A DNA stretch of 64,000 bases from positions 11,460,310-11,524,309 of the forward strand of contig CM042546.1 in NCBI GenBank assembly GCA_023630585.1. The letters run 5' to 3'. The notes beneath the pieces were generated by a model, which was not told the DNA's origin, ran no database searches, and saw only the letters and a program-made list of their open reading frames with translations. Origin of the DNA: Cranoglanis bouderius (lineage: Eukaryota; Chordata; Actinopteri; Siluriformes; Cranoglanididae). Positions 1 through 15,020 of the stretch are shown piece after piece; the first letter of the stretch is position 1, and each line of letters starts with the position of its first letter. The translations under genes were made by a program, and so were the position numbers.

Positions 1-1232
1 TATGTTTATGTAGGTGTGCTACTTTAGCAGTCATGGTAGTTTGCCCATTTGTTCAAGCTGTACTGTATCATTACAGTATATCATTTATGGTATATTTGTG
101 ACATTCGACTCTGATAAAACAAAATAAAAAGCCTGCTATGTTCATGTTTTACTTGTCCTTGAACGTGTCCTTCACTCTGGAACAGTATAAGCAGCAGGAC
201 ACAGAGTTCTGTCGAAACTTTACATGCACGTCATCCATCACAAAAGAGCTTGTTCGAGGCTTTCTCCATAACTCCCCTCCCACATAACTTACGCAGCCAC
301 CTGCGCTCCAGAACGTTTATCACAACTTCGAGAATTTCAGGCCCAAATTCTTCTGGCTTTCTCCAAACCGCATGCGATTTAAACGCGAGGTCTATCCACA
401 ACGCAAGAGACGACGTGATTTATTTCAAAAGTGAAAGACAGCACGAGAGGCCGACGAAAGCACGCAGGGCAGGGAAGTGATAAGTTCCATCTTTAAGCAG
501 CTCTACCCTTTTTAATGAATCCCGAAATTCCCATCAACCCAGAGTATTGGGGAGGGAATGCCGGAGAAGTGCTTCATGTTACAGCAGAGCCAAACAAGTC
601 TATAGAGACCAGGAGATGGATGAGAACATGAAGCGTGACTGGTGGAAGAGAAGTGAACAGAGCACAGAAGAATGCGGGCTTGCTGAGGAAAAACACATGT
701 AATATCTTATAGCATAGGATATTTGGGCAGGCAAGACTTTGGATTCATGCGTCGGAATTTGATTGGCTTGTGAAAAGTGGGCGTTCCCAGAACAAACACT
801 GGCGAGTGACTCTGGCTCCTGTACATGGGATATGTGTGTAGTTGTAACAGGGCATTCTGCATCACAACTAAGGAGTAAAACACTCCGTATCACAGGCTGT
901 TATCGTCCACCTTACAGGTCCCTGCTAATGAGCTGTTACTATAGAAACGTAACACCTTCCGACCAATCAGATTCGAGAATTCAAACAGTACCGTGGTATA
1001 AAACACTTTATTTTGCTCCAGCGGGATATAAAAGAAGACTTTTAGAATTTAGAGGTCTTACAGTCCAAAAATCAGACTTGATCAGAGACAGAGAAGAGTG
1101 AGACAACAAAAAGAAGACAAACCTGGAGGAAAATGAGAAGGTTAAAATAACGGATTAACAAAAGGAATGCAGACAGAGTGTGGAGGGGAGTGAGAGGATA
1201 AACAGCAAGAAAAACAGGGCGTGTCCACTCAC
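1..1232. other. Sequence downstream of the last visible TRIP11 exon; no exon recognised
   Basis: I see no coding exon here on either strand. On the minus strand this should be the intron that follows TRIP11 exon 19, because that exon ends in a GTGAGTG donor and the family has further C-terminal exons. The only recognisable content is a reversed partial copy of the dispersed repeat at about 845-975. The open frames at 250-480, 600-893 and 763-1101 show no family resemblance. Confidence 0.5.
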
Positions 1233-1593
1233 CTTGTCCACATCGTCCCGTTCCAAACCAACCACGTTACCCATAAGCCTCAGCACTTCGGCGCGTTTGT
1301 TTCTCGGCATGTGGAAATATCCGAGAAACAGATTCCTCATTAGCACTCTGAGAATGCGAGAAGAAAAGAGGTCCATGGAAACGGCTTCAGCTTTAGTGAT
1401 TTATAAACAGGATTCGAGTCATGGAAGGAATTCTTTTATTTTATTTATTTTCTGGTGAGATTTGCATTTTTGGGTGGGTTTTTTTTGTTTTGTTTTTGTT
1501 TGCTTACTTGTCCACTTTGCCTTCAGTGCTGTTGAGAAGATTGGTCAGTTTGTGCTGGGCTTCATCCAGCATCTCCTGTTTCACTTCCACTGC

Positions 1594-1628
<35 letters not shown>

Positions 1629-2082
1629 AACCCTGAGTTGCCTGTTTTTGGGCATAGTGAGGAAAATATGTCATCACATCCATAAGCATTCTAACCGCAG
1701 AATTTCGGCAGGTTATTTATAAAGCAAACGATTACCTAACAAATGTCTGGAGCTCTCGTAACGTCTGCATTTGTGTGCGTGTGTGTGAGAGATATCATAA
1801 ATGTCATAAATGTCTACAGTCTGGATGTTTAACACAAAGGAGTTGTGTGTGTGTGTTAATATTTGTAATAAAAACATTGGTAATGATATGAGTAGGTCTG
1901 GGTTGGTGATGTAATGCTTTCTTTTTATGCGCACACACACACACACACACTTTTACATACAGACTGCTTACAAACCGACTTCTATTCTGAATATATATTT
2001 ATAATCTGCTCTGACTTCCCTTTTCTATCAGACATACTGAAATGCATCACTTTGGTGACCAGAAAAGACAAAAAAACAAAAT

Positions 2083-2135
<53 letters not shown>

Positions 2136-5100
2136 GAAGAATAAGAACTAAATAAAAGGCAGGACATGTGGGGAAGAGATCTATCTGTCTAGCAAAACTT
2201 TTACCCTGAAAAAAAAGCATTAAAAATGTTCTCCTGTCAAAGAGCAGAGCAGCAATGGGCACAACGATGAGAAGTATAACTAAATAATTCAGCAGATTTA
2301 TAGGTCTTCATCGCGGCTGTGGATTAGGTGTTCCTATTTCTGTCCACATTTAATGTGTACTGGAACGAGATAGGACAAATATTCTTTCCTCAGCCATAAA
2401 TTCCGAAAGAAAAATTCCACTTTAAGTCTGAGTATGTTTACACGCGCCAAACAATCTAATAACGATCATAAAATAATACTTTATATATATATTTCACCCA
2501 TCATGTGTATATGAATGTAATTGACAAAGTTGTAGTAAAACCCTGGAAATAAGAGGGTAATTTTTTTAGAAGTGCTAGTAATTAGGATTAGAAACCTTAC
2601 AGGAAACAAAAAAATAAATAAATAACTACAACAAACAAAAATTTTCATTCAACGTTAGCAAAAAATGTGAACAAAATCACTCTTATTTGTTCCAGAGTGA
2701 AAACATTAGTGCTTAAACGGTTACTGTTATTTTCCCTTTCCAGCGTGACTTTTCTTAAAGTCCCCACGAAGTCAAAATGGAAGTTTGGTGGCTTTCAGTA
2801 TGAATACATCAGCCTTAATTTTATCTATAAGCTGGTTTGCTCCAAAACAATGACAAAATTCGCATTTAGAAGATATACGCGTTCAAAATTCACAGTCTCT
2901 CTGTACCACCGATACGGATCAACAATTTTGATGACATCACTCTGCACTTCAGCTTCTCATCAGATTTTCTGTCCAATCAAATGCTCTCTAGAATCTGGTG
3001 TGTCACGCCGCCAACATTATAAAAATCCATGGTGCTAACTGTCCAGTACGGCTGTGAGGTGAGTCAAACGCTTTAAAAAAGTGGGAGGAGCCACGTAGCC
3101 ACGGAGGAGTTACGTAAACACATCCAGTAAGGCTGCACGTTTCAACGCGCTTCGCGGGGACTTTAACAAACCTAAACTTCAGTATTATTTACAATTCTGC
3201 AAGCAACAAAATCAATCAATGCTCCGAAAATGTTTCAAAAATGTTTTTAAAAAAAAGTTTCTGGTTAAATGCATTAGGTAGTTTTATTTAAACCCTACAC
3301 TTCCTATAAGCAGAGTAGGCTATCATGTGTAAAGGACTTTATCAACCGTTCTTTTATGTCAGTCTTTAAAAAAAAAAACAACAACTTATACTCCAGATGC
3401 ATTATTTGGCTTCATTGTTAAGCTTCACCTTAAGAGAAAAAAAAAAGAAATTCTGTTATAGCTGTAGCGTGCCGATTGGACCGTAAGATCTCACACTGCT
3501 ATAAATCAGTCCTCACCCTGTTTCTTCAGCTCCTCGATCTGCTCCTCCTTCAGGTCGAGCTGGTCAGTGAGGCGGGAAGCCGACTCTAATGCGGCGTTCG
3601 CCTCGTCCAGGTTCAGCTGCACACACACAAACCCACAGAGTGTTACACAAAAAGTGACTTCGCTTGCAGTTGTGAGCGTCCACTGTTCAAAAATGATTCA
3701 CGCTCATGTAATGAATTAATTACTACGCTTTTCTTTCACTTCTGAGACCCAAATGTATTTGGACAAGGGGCTAGGAACAAGAGTAGAAGTTTCCAGGGAC
3801 AAGGATTGGTCCAAGGAATTCACTGAGGCCAGATTTTATGTTAACTACAAGCACATCACGTTTTTTTATTTTAACGTACTAGTTGAACAGGGTTACAATG
3901 AGTGAATTAAGTCATTTTATGCACAGAAAGCACAGACTGAAAGATATTTAAGCCTGCTTTCACACATGGCATTTTTTCCTCGTCTGCCAGCGCATGTTCT
4001 ACACGCAATCCTAGAGGAATGCTTTCAAAAAGTGCTTCCAAAGCTCCAACTTTTCAGAAAAGCCCTCCTGACCTCCTGACCAATCAGGTCCCAAGTAGGG
4101 AACAAGTGAGAGAAACAATCATGGAGGACAGAGTACCGGTAAATACAAAATTGTTTTGTTAATGAGCGAACAATATCAGGAGATTTATCGAATATAATAA
4201 TTATAATAATTCCAAGGTTGCAATGTTACTATACACAGCAGTGTGCCTGTTTTCGATGAGGTTACCTGCAGGGCGGAGGCTTTATCCTCCAGCGTGTCCG
4301 CTTTCCTCCTCCACGCTTCCTTTTCTTTTTTGTGTTTCTCCAGTTCTGCCGAGTACATGGCTTTCTCCTCTAGTGTATGAGCAGGACAAAAAACACATTA
4401 TTTAATTCTGTACCGTTTCTACCAGCACTCGTTTATTTCTGTTCAGTCAGAAATACTGACATCGATATTGTGAATCGATCCAGACATCACTACAATAAAA
4501 CTATGACGGGATACAATTAAACATAAAAAGCTTCCTAGATGTAAATCTCTATATCCATTTTCTCCAGTGTGTATACGCATATGAGGTGATGTGAGGAGAA
4601 GAAGGAGAAGAAGGAGGAGGAGGAGGAGGTGTGTGTCTTGCCTTGCTGGAACTGCTCTAGCACCATCTGCAAGTTGGACAGAGACACCGTGTACTGGTTC
4701 ACTTGTTCGTGAGCAGCATGGAGTTGAAGCAGAGCCTCGTCCCTCTGCCTGGCCATGATGTTCAGCTGCTCCTGAAGAGACTCCACCTGCAGACTGGCCT
4801 GCTGACTACACACACGCAATTTTATATTATATATTTAATATTACAATATTTCCATAGAAAAGAAAGAGAAATGAGGTAAAAGATCATGTGCAACAGTTTT
4901 CGTAAATCATGGCAGCCGTGTAGCCATGAGCTGACGGAGGAGGAGCTCTCGAACCTGGCGCTCTCCACGGCGCTGGAAGACGATGTCAGCTTCTCATCGA
5001 GCATCGCGACCCTGCGTCTGAGCTCCTTCTCCCGGTCCTCAGCCGCGAGCGCCTCCCGCGTGTACGAGTCCTCGATCTCCAGCAGGTGATTGCGGAGACG

Positions 5101-8100
5101 CTCCAACTCCAGCTTCTGCCTCTGCTCTTTTTCGCGAGTGTGCTGCAGCTATAGGGCGAGAGATGATACACAGAGAGAGGATACACAGAATGTGTGTGAG
5201 AGATAGAGCAGGCCATGTTGAGGTTGTGATACGAAGTGTGTCAATACAAATCTATACAACCGCTCATCAAATGTGTATAGAGACATTACGAAGTAAAATA
5301 AAGCTTGGAAGGAAGTAGCCGAGATCTCTGGTGTCTCTGGTGAGGGTGTGTAGATAATACAGTTAGCTAGCTTTACTAATCTTGTGATCAGCTGGACAGT
5401 GCATGCCCACAAGCGACAAATTACAACCGATACGAGCGAAATGTCGCTTGCTGGTGTTAATCAGAGGGAGTCCTACCTCACTCTGTAGGGCAGAGGTCTC
5501 CATCTGCTTCTGTTTAAGAGCCAGCATCACTTGGTCTCTCTCTTGCTGGAACGCCAGCGCTTTCTCCTGCATGGACTTTACCTCATTCAGCAGCTGGTTC
5601 AGCTCGCCGGTCTTACCCTGACAATTAAGCATGTTAAAATTTGCTGATGTACCAAGAAGAAGAAGAAAAAGAAGAAGAGTACTTGCCTGTACATCCACAC
5701 TTACCTGCTCTCTATCTTTGAGCAGCTTCTCCATTGCCGCAGCCTTCTCGGTGATGGAGCTGCACTCAAACTCTCGCTCCCGCAGCATCAGCGACACCTG
5801 CATGTTGGTCTCCTGCAGAGCCCGAAACTCTGTCTCCTTCTCTCGCGATTTCACCGTCACGGCTTCGTTCTCCTCCTTCAGCTTCTTGACATCCAGTTCG
5901 AGGATCAGTGCACGCTCTTTCAGGTTTGTAACGGCCTGCTTCAGGACCTCGTTATCGTTTTCACGGTTGCGCAAGGTTTCACTCACCTGTAGAGAACCAA
6001 GTGTAAAAACACCCAAACGCGGTCTTACAGACAATTCAGTTCTGGTATTTAACGAGAAACAACTACGACTTTAATGTTAGATAATAAGGTTTGCTGGTTG
6101 GGGGATGTATGTGCACCCCCTGGTGGCCATCACATGCAGTAGAGTTACAAGCGATTGCTTTGTTCAAGTTGTTTAGCTGGTTATCACCACAGTTCTAAAG
6201 ATTTTAAGCAGATGGAAAAGCACTTGAATATTCTGGGGGCAGAAAATGTTGAATGCCTTGGCTCACCAGAAACCCCTACCAGAGAAACATTTTGAACAAT
6301 CTTAAATGATGTTCAAGATGGGTTTAACTCCCTTTCAATCCTGAATAAAGAAAGATGAGTATGCATGCTACACTCACTTGGTTCAGTTGGTCTCCTTTGG
6401 TCTTGATAAGCAGGTCTTTCTCTCTGAGGGACCGCTGCAGGGTCTCAATCCTCTCCCGTGTTTGCCTGAGCTCCTCAGAGTGGCCTCTTTGCTCGCTTTC
6501 TGACAAAGACGCCGAATTTGCCAAGCGATGGTTGTTCTCCTGAAGCGTCCTCAACATACTCTGCTTCTCGGCTAACATCCTTTGTAACGATTCCAGTTCT
6601 TGTCGTAAGTTCTCATCTTGAACAACTGGCAGTTTTGGTGGTGTGTCCTGAGCAACCTGGGCACCTTCGTGTCCTTCAGTTTGGACAGGTTGTGCGGAAA
6701 GGTCTGGGACCTGAGTAACGCTGTCAAGCTTTCCAAGCAGGACGTCTTTAGTGGTACTGAGCTGGCTGATGGTCTGCTGTACCTGGGCAAGTTCCTGACT
6801 CAAACTGCCCAGCCTTTTCTCTTTCTGCTCGTAGCTTTGGATGAGTCTGGAGTAGTCGACCGAAAGTTTGGAGCTGCAGTCGTTGTCAGCGGACACCTGG
6901 CCTTGGAGTTTAAGAAGCTCTTCCTGAAGCTGGGCAGATTCATGCTGCATGTTCTTCACAGTTGTGATCACCTGTTGCTTCCACTCATCCATCTTCTTGA
7001 CCTGCTGCTTGAGGTTGTCTCTCTCATGCAAAAGCTCCTCGAACTGATTGCTGCTCACACCACCTGAACCACTGCTTCCAGAGTCTCCACCAGATGCCTG
7101 AAGAACACTGACCAATGTTTGGCATTTCTGTGTAAGGGCATCGATTTCGATGTCCTTCTCGCGGATGATTCGAGACAAGTTCTGAATGGTCTCTCGGAAC
7201 ATCTCCTGACTTCCGGAAGGGTCGCTCATAGTCGACAGGCGCTGGTTTTCTTGTTGAAGCTTAAGTAACGCTGATTCCTTGGCCGCAATGATTTCCATGA
7301 TACGATGGTATTCCGAACGCAGGTGGCTATTCTCTCGTGCTTTTTCATTCAGTACAGCGAGCACTTGTTCTCGTTCGACTGCATAAGCTTGCATCTGCTG
7401 CTGAAGCAACAGAACATCCTGGCTATATCCACCTGAAACACGAGCGTGAAGCGCTTGGATTTCTAGATCCTTCTGAAGCACTATTTGAGAAAGTTTGCCA
7501 AGTTCATCGCGAGAGACCACAAGTTGATCAAGCTGCTTGGTCAAAGAGAGGTTCTTCTCGTTTAGCTGGATAATCTCGGTCTCTTTCTCCTTAATGCCCT
7601 TTACAAGTTTTTCAATCTCCACCTTGGACAAGTCATGCTTCTCATTGCCATTCTCGCCACTGAGAGAACGAGTCTTGTCCTCTTGAAGGATTTCCACAGT
7701 CTGAGGTTGACTTTGTACGCTGAGCATTTCCATCTCCCCCTGCAGCCTCGCGATTTCCTCATCCTTGGCACCGATCAGTTTTTCGTAGTTGAGGGTGCTT
7801 TGCTCGTGTCTCGACCGAGCCTGCTCCAGTTCATTCTGGTGCACCTGTAACATATGCTGCGATTGTATGAGCGATTCCCGTTGTTGTTCTGACGTGGCCC
7901 TCAAAGTCCTTGCTTCTTCCTCAAATCTGTCTCTAGCAGCTTTGAGCTGTGCAACTTCAGTTTCCAGCTCCGTGATTATGTCCAGCGTCCTTGGTTCGGA
8001 CATCAGCTGCGGTCTACTCTGCTGATCCTTCAGACGGTCAATTTCCTCCTTCAGGTGACTGTTCTTCTCCTTCATGGCCCCTAGTTGCTTGTCCTTCTCC

Positions 8101-10734
8101 TCTACCACTTTCCTTAGTGCGTCACTTTCTTGCCTTGCCTGTGAGATTCTGGCCTCCAGATCCTTCTGCGCTTCATCAGCTTGAGCTTTTAATGACGCTG
8201 CAAAAGCGTCCTTCTCCTGTAAAAGTTCGGTGAGCTGCTTCTGTCCAGCCACGGTGATGTCCAACATCTCACTGGTGTCTTTGTGGTCGGCCACCATCTG
8301 CTCCATCTCGCGCTTTAGCTTGGCGATCGTCAGATCCTTTTCCTGGTTTAGCTTTACAGTACGTTCGTGTTCCATCTGCAATGCAGAGGCATCCAAGGAT
8401 CGTGCTCTAGTCAGCTCCTCGATGGTCTGCTGGTACTGCTTGGCCTGATCCAAAAGCCGGTTCTCTGCTTGACTCAGCTCAACTTCTAGCTGGTTTTTCT
8501 CTAGTTTCAAGGCCTCGATGCGAGTGTCTTTCTCCAAGACTCCTCTGCTGAGAGAGGCCTGGCCATCCTGTAGCTGTCGATCCAACTTCTCCACTTTCTC
8601 AAGAGCCTGAATGCGGTCTTCTTTCAACTTCCTGTTCTCTATCTTTAACTCAAAGTCCTCAGATGACACTTTCTCATACAAGACCTTCAATTCCGCCAGC
8701 TCTCTTCTCACATCCTGGATTTCTTTCTCCTTCTCATCCAGACCCTTTGCCTCATCCCCCCGCTCCCCTGCTTGACTCAGCTCTTCACGAAGAGCATCCA
8801 GCTGAGTCTCTCTTTCCTGCAGCAGCTTCTTCAGGTCAGAGGCCTCCATGCGTGTCTCTTTGCCAAGCTCCTGAGACTTTTTTAGTTTGTCCCTCAGCTC
8901 TCTTACCATAGCCTCCAGCTGCTGTTTGCCCATGTGTAGATCGTTAAGGGTAAAGGCACTTTGGCTGAGCTTCTCCTTCTGAGCCTCCAACTCCCGACAA
9001 AGCGCCTCTTTTTGACTGAGTGACATTGTAAGCTCTGATTTTAAACGGCTAACTTCAGCTTCAGCCTGAGATTTCTGTGCAGTGAATTGATCTTTCATTG
9101 TGATGAGATGCTGAAGAACAGAAGGCAAGTAAAATACTAATTAAATGGTAATTAAAGAAAATAAGGTTTAGGTTATTATCTCAATAACAATTATTTTGTG
9201 GAAAAAAAAAAATCTGATTTCCAGATTTGTTCAAAAACCTCCAGAAATTCTCTTATTAATTTAAATGATGATTATTATTATTGTCCTTATTATAACAGAA
9301 TCATTGTGATTCTAAAATGTACTAGACAACTATTGTTAGAATACATACATAAAACTGCAACCTGTGGTTCTAGAATGTAAAGTGCCCACTTTTGTTCTAG
9401 AACATAATGGACAATTACTATTAGAATGCCCACTGTGGTTCTAGAATGAAATTACAATGCCCATGTGGTTTTATAACGTAACAGACACCTACTATTCGAA
9501 TGCCTGCTCTAGTTCCAGAATGTAATAGACAATTATGGTTAGAATGCCCAGTGTGGTTCTAGAATGTAATTAGAATGCCCACTATGGTTCCACAACGTAA
9601 CAGACTGCCGCGGTTCTAGAATTTAATAGACGACTACTGTTAGAACGCCTACTGTGGTTCTAGAATGTAGTAAGCAACAATCATAGGAGTGCTCACTGCG
9701 GTTCTAGAATGTAATAGATAACTACTGCTAGAAAACTGTTAGAATGCCACCTCTGGATCTTGAACGCAATCAGAATCCCCAATGTTGTTCCAGAACATGA
9801 TGTACAACTATTGTTAGAATGCCCACTCTGGGTCTAGAATGTAACCAGAACGCCTACTATGGTTCTAGAACGTAGTAAGCAACAGTCGTAAGAATGCTCA
9901 CTGTGGTTCTAGAGTGTAATAGACAACTGTTGTTAGAGGATGCAATATGCACAATTGTTATAATGCCCACTGTGGTACTAGAACATAATTAGAATCCCCA
10001 AGGTTGCTCTAGAACATGATGTACAACTGTGGCTCTAGAATGTAACAGGCAACAATCATAAGAAAACTCACTGTGGTTCTAAAATGTAACAGACAACTGC
10101 TGTTAGAACGCCCACTGTGAATTGTAGAATTGACTGTACCGTGAAAAGATCAAATATGAAAGGTCAGATGCATTAAGGTGTACAGGGTGTACACTGTGTT
10201 AGTGCAGGAGATAAGGAACTAGAGTCCATACTTTTCCAGAGCTGTGCAAGAACCGTGAAGGAAGAACGAGTAAGAGTCCATAAAGCACTCGACAAAGCTA
10301 CACTGACGTTCATAAACGATGTATAGAAGTTACACGACGTCCAACACCGCGTAACGTAAAGCAGACCCCCAGCGCAGTACGAGACAAACCTGCGTGGCCT
10401 CCTGGTTCTGCCGGTCGAGTTCTTCTAGTTCTGCTGTGAGTGTGTCCGTGCTGGCGTGTGCTTGCTTTAAAGCTTCCTCTCTCTGCTCCAGCTGGTTCTT
10501 TAACTCTGTAACTTCGAGCTGAAGGTCCTCAGAGCTTTCAGCTTCACTCGACGTGCCCCGGTTCTCTGCTAGCCGGAGTCTCTCCACCAACGCTGACTGA
10601 TTGGGGTGACGGAACACAGCAGCATGTTAATAACAGAACTAAAAAAAAAACAACACATCTTTTTTTTTTTATTTAAAAATATGTTATGTAATAATGATAG
10701 TAAAATACTGGGGAAATATTTATTTTCATTTTAA

Positions 10735-10769
<35 letters not shown>

Positions 10770-11703
10770 TACGTATAGTACTTTATTACAATTTAGAAAA
10801 TTTTTTGCACCAATTTGCATGTCTATATACAGTTGAGTGCAAAAGTTTGCACCCCCTCCCCGTGGCTTTGGGGTGAAAACATATAAATAATCCTCGATTT
10901 TAGAATTTACCTGCAAAACCTTGTTCAATGTCCTTTAAACCGCATAGAACATACAGTCTGGATATTACAGCATTAACTATTATAAGCAAGCTTAAAAGTT
11001 GGCCATAGTTAATTAATGTGTACACGCCTCATTAAAGTGTCTAACGACTTGAAGCAAACATGTTAGGTGAGGAAAAATTGAAACAGGCTCAAACTCTCAA
11101 GCAGTGAGCTACCAATTTAGGAAACATTTCTCAAGGGGATGAAAATATAATAATAGATAAGTGTTTAGGGAGACATTACCAACAGTGAAAATAAGTAAAA
11201 CGTGTTAATTCATGAACAGCATCAACACAAATACAAAGACATGACCAAAGAATGGGGAAGAAAACTGAGAAGCATGCGTATTAAATTCAGAAATAGAGTT
11301 TTAATCAGTTATTAATATCTGAACAACCCTTTATAACTTTTGTGTTACTAGTGAAGATAAGGAAGCATGTGTAGAAACAAACTCGCATTTACCTTGTTGG
11401 TGGTAAATTTTCATATTAAGGGTGCACAGATTTTTAGCTGTTAAATAGCCCCGTTTAAAAATACGACACACAGGATCTGAAACAAAACGAGTTATCATTT
11501 CTAACCTTCTCTTTCTCTACTTCCTCTTTCTCCGCTCTGAGCGCTTCGATGACTGTGTTGAGCTCCAAAATGTCCGCATGTTCAACCTCAGCACTCTGAT
11601 TTATCTGAGAATAAAATAAAATTTACAGTAACGGGTGAGAAATATTTTTAAAAAATATTCTTCAGATGCTGATGATTTAAAAAACAAACAAAAAACAAAA
11701 ACA

Positions 11704-11734
<31 letters not shown>

Positions 11735-11806
11735 CTCGTCAGACTTACTTCAGTGAGGGATTTCAAACTGGACACCTCTTTTTCAGCGTCTACAAAATAG
11801 AATTGG

Positions 11807-11890
<84 letters not shown>

Positions 11891-14800
11891 TTAATCAAAG
11901 ATTTTAAAATTCAGTATATAACAGATATAAAAGATGTCAATACACATTGATTTACATTCATTCCATATCTGACCCCATAGCTGTGGAAATTATCGATTCT
12001 ATTAACTAAACATGAAATTTCAATCAGCCCCAATCGGTAATAAAGCCGAAAAAAAAAAAACATTTCACCCGCGAGCGCTTTCCTCAGAGCGTGCATCTCG
12101 CCGTCGTGCTGTGCTTTGACCATCGCTTTGCTCTCCTGCTCCTGAACCCGAGTCTGAAGTTCACTAACGGAACTCTGGAGCCGAGTGTAGTTCTGCAGAA
12201 GTTCGGAGTTCTCCGCCTTCGCCTCCTCCTTCTCTCGCTGAAGCTCCGCCCCCTGGCGCCGGGCCTCCTCGAGACTCGCGGCTAGCTCGCTGCACTTTGT
12301 GTTATGAAGCTCCGCCTCCTCACGCAGGGAGAGAATCGTAGCCTGCAGCTCTTCGAGTCTGGAGGAATCCGGCGACGCTGCTGCTGGAGTTGGGAGTGTG
12401 GCAGTAGTTCCTGAACACATCAACAGTATAAGTTGTCAAATTTGTCTCTTTGAGACCGCACAAAACAAACAAACAAACAAACAAATAAATAAATAAAAGT
12501 CGTCCTCTGACCACTTTGAATCTGCTCCTCCAGCTCCTCGATCCTCTCTTCATACTCCGCCAGCTCGTCTCTGTGCCGCTTCGCCATGTCCGCCATTTTT
12601 TGCCGATGAGCGTCCTGCAGCGCTGCCAGCTCGTGCTGGTGCTCGTCGACCTCGTGGCACATTTCATCTCGCAGCTCCTGATGGGTTCGGAGGTTATTTG
12701 CAATCACTTTATTCAACATATATACCACAGTGCTGCTGAACTCTTCATTCTGATTGGTCAGAAAGTGTTCATTCATACAATGCAAATCACAGCTTTATAT
12801 TAATGCGCTTGTTCTAATGCGTTACCGTTTCTATGGTAACTAATAGCAGCTCGTTCACGGACACTTGTTTATCGCTCGCTCTGCGTGAAAAAATTTGTGT
12901 TGAATCGTTCATACGGCGTTTATTTAACATATTTAGAAGGAGTCTCCAGTGTCAGCGCCTTGTAACTTTCTGACAAGTCTTCAGGACAGAGGAGTCTGAA
13001 GCTGCTATAACGTGAGAGATAACTTGTTTCGTGGACGTTCCATAAACTTAATGTAACTATAAATGGATAAAAACTATGACGGGTTGTTTAGTAAAGAATA
13101 AAAATTGTTGTAATCGTTGGTAAACAGGTAAATAATCAACTCCGGCATGGTAACAGTGACTCCGCTTCATTAGTTTACCATTACAGCATGACACACAGTG
13201 CTTTACTTATACTGCATAGGATTTAATCCAGTGAGAAGCCTGAGAAGACAGAAGAAGAGCTCACTTTGATGGTTCTCTGCAGCTTCAGGATCTCCCCATG
13301 GTCACCTTTTTCAGCTCCTGACACTTTAGATGCCTGTTACAAAAAATAAATAACACGAAAATCGCATAATACCGCATAAAAACGTGTATTCATGTATCTC
13401 GGTTAGTCGGTTAAATCGGCCGATTACGGTTATGGACCAAACCACACAAACAGCTGGCTAATTCATGTGAGCTAGCTCCGTGAGGCTACCTGGGCCACTC
13501 TCCTCCAATGAGCGGCGTCCGCCTCCAGGCGCTGCACCTCATGGGACAGCCGGTTGATTTCCTGCTGCGACCACAGGACATCGCTCAGGTCCACCTCGTC
13601 GCCGTGGAAACCGTGATGGCCAGCCGAGGGGCGGGACAGGAAGGAGGAGGAGCTGGTGGCGGCGGTGGCGGCGGTCGTAACGGGAAGCACGGCAGGATCG
13701 GAAGTGGAAGACGAGAAGTCCCGGGCGGTGAGTCGGAGCTTCTGGACTTCTTCCTGCAAGCTGCTTTGTCTGGCTTTTAGGTGGCTGATGTCCACCTGGA
13801 AACGCACACGCAGAAGAGCAGCTCGATTCGGGATGGGTCGAAACGCGCACGAGGACGACTGGACAAGAACGAGAACGAGAACCTCACCTCTTTCTGCTGC
13901 AGGATAGTCCTGTACTCCACCGACTGCTGTTTGACCTGGATCTCCGCCGCCTCCAGCTTCTCCTCCAACTCGGCGTTTATTCTCCTCAGGCGTTCATACT
14001 GAAGCAGAAAGGGAGCGAGAAACCAGTTCATATCTAATGTGAGAGACTTTCAGCAGCAAAGGTCTCTCTTTCTCTCTCTCTGAGATGATATGTAATCTGC
14101 TATATGAAAACTGGTGCACCCACGGTTTGCCTGCATCAATGAATGTTTCTAACGGTAGAAGCTTATCAAGAACCACCGAGAGGTCAGAAGTGCTGAGAAC
14201 AAGCTGGTGTGCCTGTTTGCGTACTGCAGGTACGTGAAAGGTATGCGGTTTTGGATCGGAATCACGAAGCGAAACGCACCTCGGATTTCTGCGTGGAGAG
14301 AGCCGATTCCAGCTCCAGCAGCTTCGAGTTGGACACGTGCAGCTCGGTGGCAGCATCTGCAACACAGTCACACACTATTCAGTGATGAATATATGACTTC
14401 CGTATATGAATTATTGAAAATAAACCCGGCGTTACGGATGAGACATTTCTGCTTTATCATATGATGTGTGTGAACATACAGCGTCGTAAATCGTATCTGT
14501 TCCACCCTGCAGAGGCATTTCAGCTGTCACACACACACACACACAGGGCTTTAAATAACACCGCCACTCATATCAGAGCAAACAACAAAGCCAAATTGAC
14601 ACGAGCCCGTGGGTTTAACTGCGCTCACAAGTGAAGTGTGAACTCTGCTGACATTCGTTCAAATCTCACACGCTTCCATTTTTCACAAACATAACAAAAA
14701 CAAAAAAATTTCAGGTCCTGAAAAGAATTTTCATTTCCAGGAGACGATAATGTTCATAAATCGAGCCATGGCACAGTTATCAGTGTCTATGAGGGTGAAG

Positions 14801-14967
14801 TAAGTGTGTACGTGTACATGTGTGTGTGTGTGTGTGTGTGTGTGGAGACACTGAAACATTAATCTACACAGCAGGACATGAGATCACTGTGTATCTGTGT
14901 GGGTTTCTGCTCTGCTGGAAGCTCTGGATCAAAGTTCTCACACAGCGCTGGACACAAGGCTTCAACC

Positions 14968-15020
<53 letters not shown>

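Noticed and set aside
6618..7067. 149-codon plus-strand frame inside the TRIP11 giant exon
   Set aside because: A shadow of coiled-coil coding sequence on the opposite strand; the same holds for the other plus-strand frames at 6355-8911.
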